DNA from: Pseudomonas fluorescens
GTDB lineage: Bacteria > Pseudomonadota > Gammaproteobacteria > Pseudomonadales > Pseudomonadaceae
Direction: 5' to 3'
DNA: 64,000 bases
Assembly (NCBI RefSeq): GCF_902497875.1
Contig: NZ_CABVHY010000012.1
Span: 124,001-188,000 of the forward strand
The notes under the pieces were generated by a model. It ran no database searches, was not told the origin of the DNA, and saw nothing but the letters and a program-made list of their open reading frames with translations. Shown one piece after another: positions 24,654 through 34,951 of the stretch. Both the position numbers and the translations under genes were made by a program. How positions within the stretch are numbered: the first letter of the stretch is position 1; each line of letters begins with the position of its first letter.

Positions 24654-25904
24654 TTAGTGGGCGACAGCTGCAGCGCCGTGTTCGTCGATCAACGCACCGT
24701 TGTGGAAACGGTCGATGGAGAATGGAGCGGCCAATGGGTGCATTTCACCCTTGGCCAGGCTGGCGGCAAACACGTTGCCCGAGCCAGGGGTTGCCTTGAA
24801 GCCACCGGTCCCCCAGCCGCAGTTGAAGAACATGTTCGGCACCGGGGTTTTCGAGATGATCGGGCACGCATCCGGCGTGGTGTCGACGATGCCGCCCCAC
24901 TGACGGTTCATGCGTACGCGCGACAGCACCGGGAACATCTCGACGATGGCCTGGATGGTGTGCTCGATCACCGGGTACGAACCACGCTGGCCATAGCCGT
25001 TGTAGCCGTCGATACCGGCGCCGATCACCAGGTCGCCCTTGTCGGACTGGCTGATGTAACCGTGCACGGCGTTGGACATGATCACGCTGTCGATAATCGG
25101 CTTGATCGGCTCGGACACCAGCGCTTGCAGCGGGTGGGATTCGATCGGCAGACGAAAACCGGCGATCTTGGCCATGTGCCCGGAGTTACCGGCAGTGACC
25201 ACGCCGACGCGCTTGGCGCCGATGAAGCCCTTGTTGGTTTCCACACCGATGCACACGCCGTTTTCCTTGCGGAAGCCGATCACTTCGGTCTGTTGAATCA
25301 AGTCCACGCCCAGGGCATCGGCGGCACGGGCAAAACCCCAGGCCACGGCATCGTGACGGGCGACGCCGCCGCGACGCTGAACAGTCGCACCCATGATCGG
25401 GTAACGGGTGTTCTTTGAGCAATCCAGGTACGGGATCTCGTCCTCGACCTGCTTGGCGTTGAGCAGTTCGCCATCGACGCCATTGAGGCGGTTGGCGCTG
25501 ACCCGACGCTCGGAATCACGAATATCCTGCAGGGTGTGGCACAGGTTGTAGACGCCACGCTGGGAGAACATCACGTTGTAGTTCAGGTCCTGGGACAGGC
25601 CTTCCCACAGTTTCATCGCGTGTTCGTACAGGTGCGCCGACTCGTCCCACAGGTAGTTGGAGCGAACGATGGTGGTGTTGCGCGCGGTGTTCCCGCCGCC
25701 CAGCCAGCCTTTTTCGACCACCGCCACGTTGGTGATGCCGTGTTCCTTGGCCAGGTAGTAGGCGGTCGCCAGACCATGCCCGCCACCGCCGACGATGACC
25801 ACGTCGTAGACCTTTTTCGGGGTCGGCGTGCGCCACATCTTCTGCCAGTTTTCATGGTGGCTGAGGGAGTGCTTGAAGAGGCCGAAGCCCGAGTAGCGTT
25901 GCAT
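24654..25904 (-). CDS. soxB: Sarcosine oxidase beta subunit
   Basis: 416 aa from ATG 25904 ([14 protein letters not shown]), chosen over an ATG two codons earlier because GGAG is 9 bases away. Flavoprotein that dehydrogenates sarcosine. The FAD-binding [20 protein letters not shown] and the arginine-rich [18 protein letters not shown] are clear. The His in [11 protein letters not shown] is the candidate covalent flavin site. First sox gene behind glyA. Confidence 0.97.
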   Translation of the reverse strand: MQRYSGFGLFKHSLSHHENWQKMWRTPTPKKVYDVVIVGGGGHGLATAYYLAKEHGITNVAVVEKGWLGGGNTARNTTIVRSNYLWDESAHLYEHAMKLWEGLSQDLNYNVMFSQRGVYNLCHTLQDIRDSERRVSANRLNGVDGELLNAKQVEDEIPYLDCSKNTRYPIMGATVQRRGGVARHDAVAWGFARAADALGVDLIQQTEVIGFRKENGVCIGVETNKGFIGAKRVGVVTAGNSGHMAKIAGFRLPIESHPLQALVSEPIKPIIDSVIMSNAVHGYISQSDKGDLVIGAGIDGYNGYGQRGSYPVIEHTIQAIVEMFPVLSRVRMNRQWGGIVDTTPDACPIISKTPVPNMFFNCGWGTGGFKATPGSGNVFAASLAKGEMHPLAAPFSIDRFHNGALIDEHGAAAVAH

Positions 25905-25927
25905 AGTCATTTACTCCAAAACTGCTC

Positions 25928-27181
25928 TCAGCGGTAAACCGGGAAGTCCGCGCACAGGGCTGCCACATTCTTCGCCACATCGGCCTCGACATCGGCATCG
26001 CCGAGGTTGTCGAGGATGTCGCAGATCCAGCCGGCCAGCTCGACACACTGAGCGACTTTGAAGCCGCGAGTGGTGACCGCCGGGGTGCCGATACGCAGGC
26101 CCGAGGTGACGAACGGCGACTGTGGATCGTTCGGTACGGCGTTCTTGTTCACGGTGATGTGCGCGCGACCCAGAGCGGCGTCGGCTTCTTTACCGGTGAG
26201 ACCCTGACGAATCAGGCTGACCAGGAACAGGTGGTTGTCGGTGCCGCCGGACACTACATCGTAGCCGCGTTTGATAAACACGCTGGCCATGGCCTGGGCG
26301 TTGTCGATCACTTGCTGCTGATAGGCCTTGAAGCCAGGCTCCAGCGCTTCTTTGAAGCACACCGCCTTACCGGCGATCACGTGCATCAGCGGGCCGCCCT
26401 GACCGCCGGGGAACACCGCGGCCTGGAGCTTTTTCTCAAGGTCCGGGTTGGCCTTGGCCAGGATCAGGCCACCACGTGGACCGCGCAGGGTTTTGTGGGT
26501 GGTGGTGGTGACCACGTCGGCGTACGGCAGCGGGTTCGGGTACAGACCGGCAGCCACCAGACCGGCGACGTGAGCCATGTCGACGAACAGGTAGGCGCCT
26601 ACCTTGTCGGCAATCTGGCGGAAGCGCGGGAAATCCAGGGTCTTCGAGTAGGCGGAAAACCCGGCGATGATCATTTTCGGCTTGTGCTCGACCGCCATGC
26701 GTTCGACTTCGTCGTAATCGATCAGCCCGGTGACGGTGTCGATGCCGTACTGCACAGCGTTATAGAGCTTGCCGGAGAAGCTGACCTTGGCGCCGTGGGT
26801 CAGGTGACCACCGTGGGCCAGGCTCATGCCCAGTACGGTGTCGCCGGCCTGCAACAGGGCGAGGAATACCGCGGCGTTGGCCTGGCTGCCGGAATGCGGC
26901 TGGACGTTGGCGTAGTCGGCACCGAACAGCTGCTTGGCGCGTTCGATGGCCAGTGCCTCGACCTTGTCGACGTGTTCGCAACCGCCGTAGTAGCGCTTGC
27001 CCGGATAACCTTCGGCGTATTTGTTGGTCAGGCCGCTACCTTGCGCTTCCATGACGCGTTTGCTGGTGTAGTTTTCCGACGCGATCAGCTCGATGTGATC
27101 TTCCTGACGTTGCTCCTCGGCATTCATCGCCGCCAGCAGTGCATCGTCATAACCCTGGATTTGGTCTTGCTTGCTGAACAT
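25928..27181 (-). CDS. glyA: Serine hydroxymethyltransferase
   Basis: 417 aa from ATG 27181 ([10 protein letters not shown]). PLP enzyme interconverting glycine plus methylene-THF with serine plus [23 protein letters not shown] is the N-terminal signature, and the PLP Lys lies in [17 protein letters not shown]. It leads the glyA-soxBDAG-purU-fdhA cluster, so glycine and one-carbon units from sarcosine go to serine. Probably a catabolic paralogue of a housekeeping copy elsewhere, as in P. aeruginosa glyA1. Confidence 0.97.
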   Translation of the reverse strand: MFSKQDQIQGYDDALLAAMNAEEQRQEDHIELIASENYTSKRVMEAQGSGLTNKYAEGYPGKRYYGGCEHVDKVEALAIERAKQLFGADYANVQPHSGSQANAAVFLALLQAGDTVLGMSLAHGGHLTHGAKVSFSGKLYNAVQYGIDTVTGLIDYDEVERMAVEHKPKMIIAGFSAYSKTLDFPRFRQIADKVGAYLFVDMAHVAGLVAAGLYPNPLPYADVVTTTTHKTLRGPRGGLILAKANPDLEKKLQAAVFPGGQGGPLMHVIAGKAVCFKEALEPGFKAYQQQVIDNAQAMASVFIKRGYDVVSGGTDNHLFLVSLIRQGLTGKEADAALGRAHITVNKNAVPNDPQSPFVTSGLRIGTPAVTTRGFKVAQCVELAGWICDILDNLGDADVEADVAKNVAALCADFPVYR

Positions 27182-27330
27182 CGCGTCTCTCCCAGCGGCG
27201 GTGGTGCGCCATTCGTCTCGGTGAGGCCTCTGCCCTAAGACAGTGCCCTTTGGATGCGATGGTATGACCGGCGCAGACAGGCCAAATGCCCATGGGCGCC
27301 ACGCAAAGGTGCGTTTACGACATGCCCTTT

Positions 27331-27410
27331 GTAGGAGCTGCCGCAGGCTGCGATCTTTTGATCTTTTAAAGAGCAAAGTCAAAAGATCGCAGCCTTCGGC
27401 AGCGGCCTAC
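27331..27410. repeat. REPIN of the GTAGGAGCTGCCG..CTGCGATC family
   Basis: GTAGGAGCTGCCGCAGGCTG left and AAAAGATCGCAGCCTTCGGC right form a nearly closed inverted pair with a short AT-rich middle (TTTAAAGAGCAAAGTC). A third REP family in this window. It separates traX from glyA. Confidence 0.92.
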
Positions 27411-27417
27411 ACAAGTG

Positions 27418-28155
27418 TCAGGCGATGAGTTCTCGTAAAGCCAAAAGCGCCAGGAAATGCACGGGATAGAGCGCATACGCCCAACGACGCATCGGCGGTG
27501 GCGAGCGCCGGCCCATATGCCGCAACAGCAGCAGGCCGATCAACGGTGCGACCAGACAAACGGTGATGCCGAGGATCGCCACGCTATTGCCATTAGCGAC
27601 GCCGGGCAACAGGGTTTTCCATTGATTGGCCGCCAGGCACACCAGCCCCGGCAACAGGCTGAAATACCAGGGCCGTCGCAACACCAGCAGGGTGGCCAAC
27701 GGCAGCAAGATCCCGAAGAAACCGAACATCAGTCGCTCAGGGAACAGCGCGGCCAACAGCAGCGCCGCCACGGCCATTAGCTGCGCCTGAGCCGTTCGAT
27801 GCTGCCAGCCTCGCGCGACCAGCAGGCCCAGCATCAGGGTAGGCAGCACGTTGAGGGTGTCCGGGCGGGGAATGAACAGCCGATAGGGAATCTCGCTCAC
27901 GACGCTAAACAGCAGGAGCCAACCCAGGTAACGCCATTGCCCATCGGCGCCCGGCCGGACAGCCCGGGCCAGATTGCACGCGATCGCCAGGCAGAACCAG
28001 GGAAACGCCAGGCGTCCGGGCACGAAAAGCACGTCGAGGCTCAAACCGACGTACCGCAGGTGATCGAGCACCATGCTCAACAGCGCCAGCCATTTGAGCA
28101 GATCCAGCGCACCGTCGCGGGCAGGTGTTTCAGGGTTCATGGAAGAGTCGCGCAT
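27418..28155 (-). CDS. TraX family membrane protein
   Basis: 245 aa (or 240 from the ATG at 28140; GAGGG sits just before 28155). Polytopic inner-membrane protein with about eight helices. ALDLLKWLALLSMVLDHLRY and VVSEIPYRLFI are the TraX/acyltransferase-like signature; F-plasmid TraX acetylates pilin. No conjugation genes are present, so this is a chromosomal orphan with unknown acceptor. PVHFLALLALREL closes the protein. Confidence 0.85.
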   Translation of the reverse strand: MRDSSMNPETPARDGALDLLKWLALLSMVLDHLRYVGLSLDVLFVPGRLAFPWFCLAIACNLARAVRPGADGQWRYLGWLLLFSVVSEIPYRLFIPRPDTLNVLPTLMLGLLVARGWQHRTAQAQLMAVAALLLAALFPERLMFGFFGILLPLATLLVLRRPWYFSLLPGLVCLAANQWKTLLPGVANGNSVAILGITVCLVAPLIGLLLLRHMGRRSPPPMRRWAYALYPVHFLALLALRELIA

Positions 28156-28271
28156 AATCCCTCAAGCAGTTTGCATTTTTCCTACAGAAACTGGGCGTGT
28201 GCTACCCCGCCAATCTTGGGTAAAGTGCGCACCATCATCGACCACGCTGCTCTCAACCACGGAAGACGGCC

Positions 28272-29312
28272 ATGACCGACAAGAGCCAACAATTCGCCAG
28301 CGACAACTATTCCGGTATCTGCCCTGAAGCCTGGGCCGCCATGGAGCAAGCCAATCATGGCCACCAACGCGCTTATGGCGACGATGAGTGGACTGCCCGC
28401 GCCGCCGATCATTTCCGTAAGCTGTTCGAAACCGACTGCGAAGTGTTCTTCGCCTTCAACGGCACCGCGGCCAACTCCCTGGCCCTGTCTTCGTTGTGCC
28501 AGAGTTACCACAGCGTGATCTGCTCGGAAACCGCCCACGTCGAAACCGACGAATGCGGCGCACCGGAGTTTTTCTCCAACGGCTCCAAGCTGCTGACCGC
28601 CCACACTGAAAACGGCAAGCTGACCCCGGAATCGATCCGCGAGATCGCCCTCAAGCGCCAGGACATCCACTACCCGAAACCACGAGTAGTGACCCTGACC
28701 CAGGCGACCGAAGTCGGCAGCGTCTATCGTCCGGAAGAAATCCGCGCCATCAGCGCCACTTGCAAGGAGCTGGGCCTGAACCTGCACATGGACGGCGCGC
28801 GCTTTTCCAACGCCTGTGCATTCCTCGACTGCTCGCCAGCAGACCTGACCTGGAAGGCCGGGGTCGACGTGCTGTGCTTCGGCGGGACGAAAAACGGCAT
28901 GGCGGTGGGTGAGGCGATTCTGTTCTTCAACCACAAGCTGGCCGAAGACTTCGACTACCGCTGCAAGCAGGCCGGGCAGCTTGCTTCAAAGATGCGTTTC
29001 CTCTCCGCCCCCTGGGTCGGCATCCTGGAACACGACGCCTGGCTCAAACACGCGCACCACGCCAACCACTGCGCGCAACTGTTGAGCAGTCTGGTCGAGG
29101 ACATTCCTGGCGTCGAATTGATGTTCCCGGTGGAAGCCAACGGGGTGTTCCTGCAACTCTCGGAACCGGCCATCGCGGCCCTGACAGCCAAGGGCTGGCG
29201 CTTCTACACCTTCATTGGCAATGGCGGCGCGCGCTTCATGTGCTCGTGGGACACCGAGGAAGCACGAGTGCGAGAACTGGCGGCCGATATTCGCGAAGTG
29301 ATGTCGCACTAA
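28272..29312 (+). CDS. ltaE: Low-specificity L-threonine aldolase
   Basis: 346 aa PLP enzyme splitting L-threonine and allo-threonine to glycine and acetaldehyde. It shows FAFNGTAANSLALSSLCQSY, SETAHVETDECGAPEFF, HMDGARFSNA and the PLP Lys in DVLCFGGTKNGMAVGEA. Length matches the Pseudomonas enzyme. It lies near glyA and the sox genes and also produces glycine, which suits the cluster, but it is transcribed divergently from traX. Confidence 0.95.
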   Translation: MTDKSQQFASDNYSGICPEAWAAMEQANHGHQRAYGDDEWTARAADHFRKLFETDCEVFFAFNGTAANSLALSSLCQSYHSVICSETAHVETDECGAPEFFSNGSKLLTAHTENGKLTPESIREIALKRQDIHYPKPRVVTLTQATEVGSVYRPEEIRAISATCKELGLNLHMDGARFSNACAFLDCSPADLTWKAGVDVLCFGGTKNGMAVGEAILFFNHKLAEDFDYRCKQAGQLASKMRFLSAPWVGILEHDAWLKHAHHANHCAQLLSSLVEDIPGVELMFPVEANGVFLQLSEPAIAALTAKGWRFYTFIGNGGARFMCSWDTEEARVRELAADIREVMSH

Positions 29313-29471
29313 ATCCGCACGGGGCCGAGCTGCAAAGCGCCTCACCCGCAAGGTTTGCCCACGGGCAAACCTTTGACTTCCAGTCAAATATCTTATGCCG
29401 ATAAGGCTATTTTTCTGCATGAGTCAAACACCGACACTGCGCTCCTGATTCAAATCACTGGAGTTGCAGCC

Positions 29472-30683
29472 ATGCCCATTGCCTTGCTCGCGCTGACCCT
29501 AAGCGCATTCGCCATCGGGACGACCGAGTTCGTTATCGTTGGCCTGTTACCCACCATTGGCGCCGACCTTGGGGTCGACTTGCCATCCGCCGGCCTGTTG
29601 GTCAGCCTTTATGCCCTGGGTGTGGCCGTTGGCGCCCCGGTGCTCACCGCGTTGACCGGTAAAGTGCCGCGCAAATTCTTGCTGCTGTCGCTGATGGTGT
29701 TGTTCACCCTCGGCAACCTGCTGGCCTGGAAAGCGCCAAGCTACGAATCACTGGTCATTGCGCGAATCGTCACCGGTCTCGCCCACGGAGTGTTCTTCTC
29801 CATCGGTTCGATCATCGCCACCAGCCTGGTGCCCAAGGAAAAAGCCGCCAGCGCGATTGCGATCATGTTTACCGGCCTGACCGTGGCCCTGGTCACTGGC
29901 GTGCCGCTGGGTACGTTCATTGGTCAGCACTTCGGCTGGCGCGAAACCTTCCTCGCGGTCTCGGCCCTGGGTCTGATCGCCTTTATCGGCAGCCTGCTCT
30001 ACGTGCCGAAAAACATCGCCCACAGCAAACCCGCTTCATTGTTGCAGCAGCTGCAAGTGCTGAAACAACCGCGACTGTTGCTGGTGTACGCCATGACCGC
30101 GATAGGTTACGGCGGCTCGTTCATTGCCTTTACCTATCTGGCGCCGATTCTTCAGGACATCTCCGGTTTCAGCGCTGGCACCGTCAGCCTGGTGCTGCTG
30201 GTCTACGGTATCTCGGTGGCTATCGGTAACATCTGGGGCGGTAAACTGGCCGACAAACGCGGCCCGATCAGCGCCCTGAAAATCGTCTTCGCCCTGCTCG
30301 CCGCCGTGCTCTTTGTATTGACCTTTACCGCCGGCAACCCTTGGCTGGCCCTCGCTACGGTGCTGGTCTGGGGTGCGGTGGCCTTCGGTAACGTACCGGG
30401 TCTGCAGGTCTATGTAGTGCGCCAGGCCGAACACCACACGCCGAATGCGGTGGACGTGGCTTCCGGCCTCAATATCGCCGCCTTCAACCTCGGCATCGCC
30501 GGTGGTGCCTGGGGTGGAGGCCTGATCGTCGCCCACATGGGCCTGATTCATACCGCATGGATCGGCGGGCTGGTAGTGCTGGTCGCCCTGGCATTGACCG
30601 CATGGAGCGGTCGCCTCGATCGCCTCGGGCCGGTGTATGCAGAGCCTTTCGAAGGTATGGCACGGGTGGTGGGTGGTCATTGA
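29472..30683 (+). CDS. MFS transporter, DHA1 family
   Basis: 403 aa from ATG 29472 with GGAG 8 bases upstream. Twelve predicted helices. The opening MPIALLALTLSAFAIGTTEF and SLYALGVAVGAPVLTALTG resemble the AraJ/YdhP group of drug or sugar efflux pumps. VTGLAHGVFFSIGSIIA and GVPLGTFIGQHFGWRE carry the usual motifs of TM4-5. Substrate cannot be told. Stands alone and is followed by a REP block. Confidence 0.9.
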   Translation: MPIALLALTLSAFAIGTTEFVIVGLLPTIGADLGVDLPSAGLLVSLYALGVAVGAPVLTALTGKVPRKFLLLSLMVLFTLGNLLAWKAPSYESLVIARIVTGLAHGVFFSIGSIIATSLVPKEKAASAIAIMFTGLTVALVTGVPLGTFIGQHFGWRETFLAVSALGLIAFIGSLLYVPKNIAHSKPASLLQQLQVLKQPRLLLVYAMTAIGYGGSFIAFTYLAPILQDISGFSAGTVSLVLLVYGISVAIGNIWGGKLADKRGPISALKIVFALLAAVLFVLTFTAGNPWLALATVLVWGAVAFGNVPGLQVYVVRQAEHHTPNAVDVASGLNIAAFNLGIAGGAWGGGLIVAHMGLIHTAWIGGLVVLVALALTAWSGRLDRLGPVYAEPFEGMARVVGGH

Positions 30684-30685
30684 TC

Positions 30686-30833
30686 CTGTGGCGAGGGGGC
30701 TTGCCCCCGTTCGGCTGCGAAGCAGTCGTAAAACCTGTAGTCGCGTTACTTCAGGTAGAACACCTCCGCCGGATTGCGACTGCTGCGCCCGAACGCGGAC
30801 CGAGCCGAACGCAGGCTGCGCCAGCTGCTACAG
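30686..30833. repeat. REP elements of two families
   Basis: TGTGGCGAGGGGGCTTGCCC at the left and CCGAACGCAGGCTGCGCCAG plus CTGCTAC at the right. The right element belongs to the type seen at 51829. The rest of 30684-30929 has nothing else. Confidence 0.7.
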
Positions 30834-30929
30834 GTAACTCACCGTCTGTAAACCCGTCGAAACTTTCCCGCCGCAAACACAGTCATCAACAGAACGGAGG
30901 TGATTCGGCGAGATACGACAGGAGGACGC

Positions 30930-31856
30930 ATGGCGGTGATTCATATCGGTATTTCCGGCTGGCGCTACAAGCCTTGGCGAGGTGATTTCTACCCCGAAGG
31001 GCTGACCCAGAACCGTGAGTTGCAGTTCGCTTCACGGGCGGTCAACAGCATTGAAATCAACGGTTCGTTCTATGCGCTGCAAACGCCTCAGCGCTATGCC
31101 GACTGGTACGCCGACACCCCGCAAGACTTTGTCTTCAGCGTCAAAGCGCCCCGCTACATCACCCACATCCTGCGTCTGCGTGACGTACACAAACCCCTGG
31201 CCAATTTTTTCGCCTCCGGGGTGCTGGAGCTCAAGGAAAAACTCGGACCGATCCTCTGGCAATTCCCGCCGAGCTTCAAGTTCGACCCCGAATTATTCGA
31301 AGCCTTTCTCGCCCAGATCCCGACGAATACCCAACAGGCAGCGGACCTCGCCCGACAACACGAAGCCCGCCTGAACGGCAAAGCCAGCATGAAGTCCCAC
31401 GGAAAAAAGCCGCTACGGCACGCCGTGGAGATCCGCCACGACAGCTTTGCGGTCCCGGAGTTTGTCACCTTGCTCAAGCGTTATGGCACCGCATTGGTCA
31501 TCGCCGATACGGCCGGCAAGTGGCCCTACCGTGAAGACCTGACCAGCGACTTTGTGTATATGCGCCTGCATGGCGACAAACAGCTCTACGCCAGCGGCTA
31601 CACAACCGAGGCGCTGAAGCTCTGGGGTGATCGGATCGACGCCTGGAGCCACGGCAAACAGCCGGCCGATGCGCAGTTGATCGACCGCCAGCAAAAGCCC
31701 AAAGCGCGAAAAACCCGCGAGGTGTTTTGTTACTTCGACAATGACCTCAAAGTCCGCGCGCCCTTCGATGCCCGCAGCCTGCTACAGCGCCTGGGTCTGG
31801 ATGCCGCACTGGCGACCGAACCGGGCAAGTCGCCGGAACCCGGGGTATTGCCATGA
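30930..31856 (+). CDS. DUF72 domain protein
   Basis: 308 aa from ATG 30930 with GGAGG upstream; longer in-frame starts are rejected. TIM-barrel-like DUF72: HIGISGWRYKPWRGDFYPEG at the start, then FYALQTPQRYADWYADTP, FVFSVKAPRYITHI, LGPILWQFPPSF and VYMRLHGDKQLYASGY. CYFDNDLKVRAPFDA near the end is the conserved FDND motif. Molecular function of the family is unknown. It overlaps the next gene by 4 bases and heads a four-gene operon. Confidence 0.93.
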   Translation: MAVIHIGISGWRYKPWRGDFYPEGLTQNRELQFASRAVNSIEINGSFYALQTPQRYADWYADTPQDFVFSVKAPRYITHILRLRDVHKPLANFFASGVLELKEKLGPILWQFPPSFKFDPELFEAFLAQIPTNTQQAADLARQHEARLNGKASMKSHGKKPLRHAVEIRHDSFAVPEFVTLLKRYGTALVIADTAGKWPYREDLTSDFVYMRLHGDKQLYASGYTTEALKLWGDRIDAWSHGKQPADAQLIDRQQKPKARKTREVFCYFDNDLKVRAPFDARSLLQRLGLDAALATEPGKSPEPGVLP

Positions 31857-32650
31857 GCCTGCAGGAGCCGACAAGCGAGCATTGCGATATCACCCCAGGC
31901 ACCACGGCGGTCTGCCGCTTCACGGTGCTGACCGTCAATATCCACATGGGTTTCACCGCCCTCAACCGACGGTTTATCTTGCCGGAACTGCGCGAAGCGG
32001 TGCGAAGTGTGTCCGCCGATGTGGTGTTTCTCCAGGAGGTGCACGGCACCCACGAGCCTCATTCACGGCGCTTCAGCAACTGGCCGACGATGCCGCAGTA
32101 CGAATTCCTCGCCGACACTATCTGGCCACAGTTCGCCTATGGGCGTAACGCGGTATATCCCTCGGGCGACCATGGCAACGCGCTGTTGTCGAAATTCCAG
32201 ATCATTCGCCATGACAATCTCGACGTATCCATCTCCGGGCGGGAAAACCGCGGGCTGTTGCATTGCGTATTGCGCTTACCCGGTGACGGCCGTGAAGTAC
32301 ACGCGATTTGCGTCCACCTTGGGTTGCTCGAATCCCATCGCCGCCAGCAGTTGCAGCTCCTGGCGCAATGTTTGGAAGATCTGCCCGCAGATGCACCGGT
32401 GATTGTCGCCGGCGACTTCAACGATTGGCGCCAGCGTGCCGATGCGCTACTCAAACCCTGCGGTTTGCGCGAAGTGTTCGCCGAGCACTATGGCAAACCG
32501 GCGCGCAGTTTCCCGGCGCGACTGCCTGCATTGCGTCTGGACCGGATTTACGTGCGCAATCTGAAGGCGCAGCATCCGAAAGTATTGAAGGCACGCCCGT
32601 GGTCCCATCTGTCTGATCATGCGCCGCTGTCGGTGGAGGTCGAGCTATGA
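31853..32650 (+). CDS. Endonuclease/exonuclease/phosphatase family protein (YbhP-like)
   Basis: 265 aa. Metal-dependent EEP fold: LTVNIHMGF, VFLQEVHG (metal Glu), DHGNALLSKF, VHLGLLESHRRQQLQLL, VIVAGDFNDW (Asp/Asn) and LSDHAPLSVEV (general-base His). It overlaps both neighbours by 4 bases. The order EEP - cardiolipin synthase - YbhN is the ybhP-clsB-ybhN operon of E. coli, so a role in phospholipid turnover is likely. Exact substrate unknown. Confidence 0.92.
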   Translation: MSLQEPTSEHCDITPGTTAVCRFTVLTVNIHMGFTALNRRFILPELREAVRSVSADVVFLQEVHGTHEPHSRRFSNWPTMPQYEFLADTIWPQFAYGRNAVYPSGDHGNALLSKFQIIRHDNLDVSISGRENRGLLHCVLRLPGDGREVHAICVHLGLLESHRRQQLQLLAQCLEDLPADAPVIVAGDFNDWRQRADALLKPCGLREVFAEHYGKPARSFPARLPALRLDRIYVRNLKAQHPKVLKARPWSHLSDHAPLSVEVEL

Positions 32651-33954
32651 GCAGCACGCCGATCGAAAAAAACCCGCTGAACACCTTATCCACAACCCCA
32701 TCCCCACGGGACCGGGCGTTTGAAGATATCGAGTACGGCTGGCAGAGCAACAATCGGGTCGTGCTGCTGGAAAATGGTGAGGCGTATTTTCCCAGGGTGT
32801 TCGAAGTCCTGCGCCAGGCGCAGAGCGAAATCCTCATCGAGACCTTCATTCTGTTCGAGGACAAGGTGGGCAATGAGCTGCAAAGCATCCTGATCGAGGC
32901 AGCACAACGAGGCGTGCGGATCACCATGAGCCTGGACGGATTCGGCTGCGGTGAGCTGAGTACTGAATTCCTGGCAGCCCTGAGCGCAGCCGGGGTACGC
33001 CTGCAAATATTCGATCCCGCGCCGCTGACCCTCGGCTTGCTGCGGACTAACTGGTTCCGTCGGCTGCATCGCAAGATCGTGGTGGTCGACGGTGAAATTG
33101 CCTTCCTTGGCGGGATCAATTTTTCCGCCGATCACCTTGCCGACTTCGGTCCTGAAGCCAAGCAGGATTACGCGGTCGAGGTGCAGGGGCCGGCGGTGGT
33201 CGACATCCATCATTTCGCCCTGCTGCAAAGTGGCCGGCCGGCCCATGCCAAATATTGGTGGCAACGCCGCCGCGGACGTCGCTCGGAATTGGCCTTCACT
33301 GAACATGACGGTCAGGTGCGACTGGTCTATCGCGATAACCGCGAGCATCGGACGGATATCGAAGAGGTTTACCGGCAGGCCTTGCGCAGAGCAAAACGTC
33401 GGGTGGTGATCGCCAACGCCTACTTCTTTCCGGGCTATCGCTTGCTGCGCGAAATCCGCAACGCGGCACGACGCGGGGTCGAGGTACGACTGATTCTGCA
33501 AGGCCAACCAGACATGCTGGTCGCTAAACTCGCGGCGCGGATGCTCTATGACTATCTACTCAAGGATGGCGTAACTATCTACGAGTATTGCGAGCGGCCA
33601 TTGCACGGCAAGGTCGCGTTGGTGGATGAGGAATGGAGCACCGTAGGTTCGAGTAACCTGGACCCGTTGAGCCTGTCACTGAATCTGGAAGCCAACGTGC
33701 TGATTCGCGACCGCGAATTCAATCGAGAGCTGTTCGAGCGCCTGGATCAACTGAGCCGCGAGCACTGCAAGTGTATGCCGCAAAACCGCTCACCGCGCGG
33801 ACTGCTATGGCGGATGACGATAGGCTTTCTAGTGTTCCACTGCCTGCGGCACTTTCCGGCCTGGATCGGTTGGCTGCCGGCGCATAAACCGCGTCTCAAA
33901 CCCTTTACCCATCCGCAGCAGACGTCGAAGGCGACCCGGGAGCAAGCGCCATGA
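32647..33954 (+). CDS. clsB: Cardiolipin synthase (ClsB type, phospholipase D superfamily)
   Basis: 435 aa. Two HKD motifs, LHRKIVVVDGEIAFLGGINF and LHGKVALVDEEWSTVGSSNL, form the phosphatidyl-transfer site. No N-terminal membrane helices, as in ClsB. A likely C-terminal helix (MTIGFLVFHCLRHFPAWIGW) anchors it. ClsB makes cardiolipin from phosphatidylglycerol and phosphatidylethanolamine. It overlaps the neighbours by 4 bases in the operon. Confidence 0.92.
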   Translation: MSSTPIEKNPLNTLSTTPSPRDRAFEDIEYGWQSNNRVVLLENGEAYFPRVFEVLRQAQSEILIETFILFEDKVGNELQSILIEAAQRGVRITMSLDGFGCGELSTEFLAALSAAGVRLQIFDPAPLTLGLLRTNWFRRLHRKIVVVDGEIAFLGGINFSADHLADFGPEAKQDYAVEVQGPAVVDIHHFALLQSGRPAHAKYWWQRRRGRRSELAFTEHDGQVRLVYRDNREHRTDIEEVYRQALRRAKRRVVIANAYFFPGYRLLREIRNAARRGVEVRLILQGQPDMLVAKLAARMLYDYLLKDGVTIYEYCERPLHGKVALVDEEWSTVGSSNLDPLSLSLNLEANVLIRDREFNRELFERLDQLSREHCKCMPQNRSPRGLLWRMTIGFLVFHCLRHFPAWIGWLPAHKPRLKPFTHPQQTSKATREQAP

Positions 33955-34937
33955 GCCACCCCGAATCACACTCGGCGCAAAATGGCCCCGATGCCAGCCA
34001 TGGATGGAAGCGCTGGAAACGGCCACTGACGGTGGTGTTTTTTTTACTGCTGATCGTGCTATTCACTCTGCTGGCAAGGCGTATCGACTGGAGCGAAGTA
34101 GTCGACACCCTGGCCGACTTCAAGGTGCGCACTCTGATCATTGCCGCCAGCCTGACCCTGGTGAGTTTCCTGGTGTACGCCTGCTTTGATCTGATCGGCC
34201 GCACCTATATCCGACAGAATCTGGGCTGGCGACAGGTTTTGCCGGTGGGGATTATCAGCTATGCCTTCAACCTCAACCTCAGCGCCTGGGTCGGCGGCAT
34301 CGCCATGCGCTATCGGTTGTATTCGCGGCTGGGTGTGAGCACGGCCAATATCGCGAAAATTCTCGGTCTGAGCATGGCCACCAACTGGTTAGGCTACATG
34401 CTGCTGGCCGGAACGGTGTTCAGCAGCGGTCTGGTCAGGCTGCCACCCAGCTGGAAGCTCAGCAGTGATGCCTTGCAAGGGGTGGGGCTGCTGTTGCTGT
34501 TACTGAGTGCGAGCTATCTCGTGGCCTGCCGCTTTTCCCGACAACGCACCTGGGCCCTGCGCGGTATCGAAATCAACCTGCCATCGTTGCGCATGGCCTT
34601 GTTGCAATTGTTCCTGGGGGCGCTGAACTGGTCGTTGATGGCCGCGGTAGTGTTCACTTTACTGCCCAAGCAACTCGATTACCCGGTGGTGCTGGGCGTG
34701 TTGCTGATCAGCAGCATTGCCGGGGTGATTACTCATATCCCGGCCGGGCTCGGGGTGCTGGAAGCGGTGTTCATCGCGATGCTGCAACATGAGGTGTCAC
34801 GCGGCAGCCTGCTGGCCGGGCTGATCGCCTACCGTGCGGTGTATTTCATTGTGCCGCTGTTGATTGCGCTGGTGATGTTCCTGGTGGTCGAGGCCAAGGC
34901 CAAGGCACTGCGGGTGGAGAAGAAGCCTGCGGGGTGA
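33951..34937 (+). CDS. YbhN-like membrane protein (lysylphosphatidylglycerol synthase TM family)
   Basis: 328 aa with about eight TM helices (first at ~25-45). Signature ISYAFNLNLSAWVGGIAMRY near residue 102 and VITHIPAGLGVLEAVFIAML near 263 match the MprF-like flippase domain. The aminoacyl transferase half is absent. Last gene of the DUF72-EEP-clsB-ybhN operon. Likely a lipid flippase or transporter; inference from family. Confidence 0.9.
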   Translation: MSHPESHSAQNGPDASHGWKRWKRPLTVVFFLLLIVLFTLLARRIDWSEVVDTLADFKVRTLIIAASLTLVSFLVYACFDLIGRTYIRQNLGWRQVLPVGIISYAFNLNLSAWVGGIAMRYRLYSRLGVSTANIAKILGLSMATNWLGYMLLAGTVFSSGLVRLPPSWKLSSDALQGVGLLLLLLSASYLVACRFSRQRTWALRGIEINLPSLRMALLQLFLGALNWSLMAAVVFTLLPKQLDYPVVLGVLLISSIAGVITHIPAGLGVLEAVFIAMLQHEVSRGSLLAGLIAYRAVYFIVPLLIALVMFLVVEAKAKALRVEKKPAG

Positions 34938-34951
34938 ACCCAACATCACCT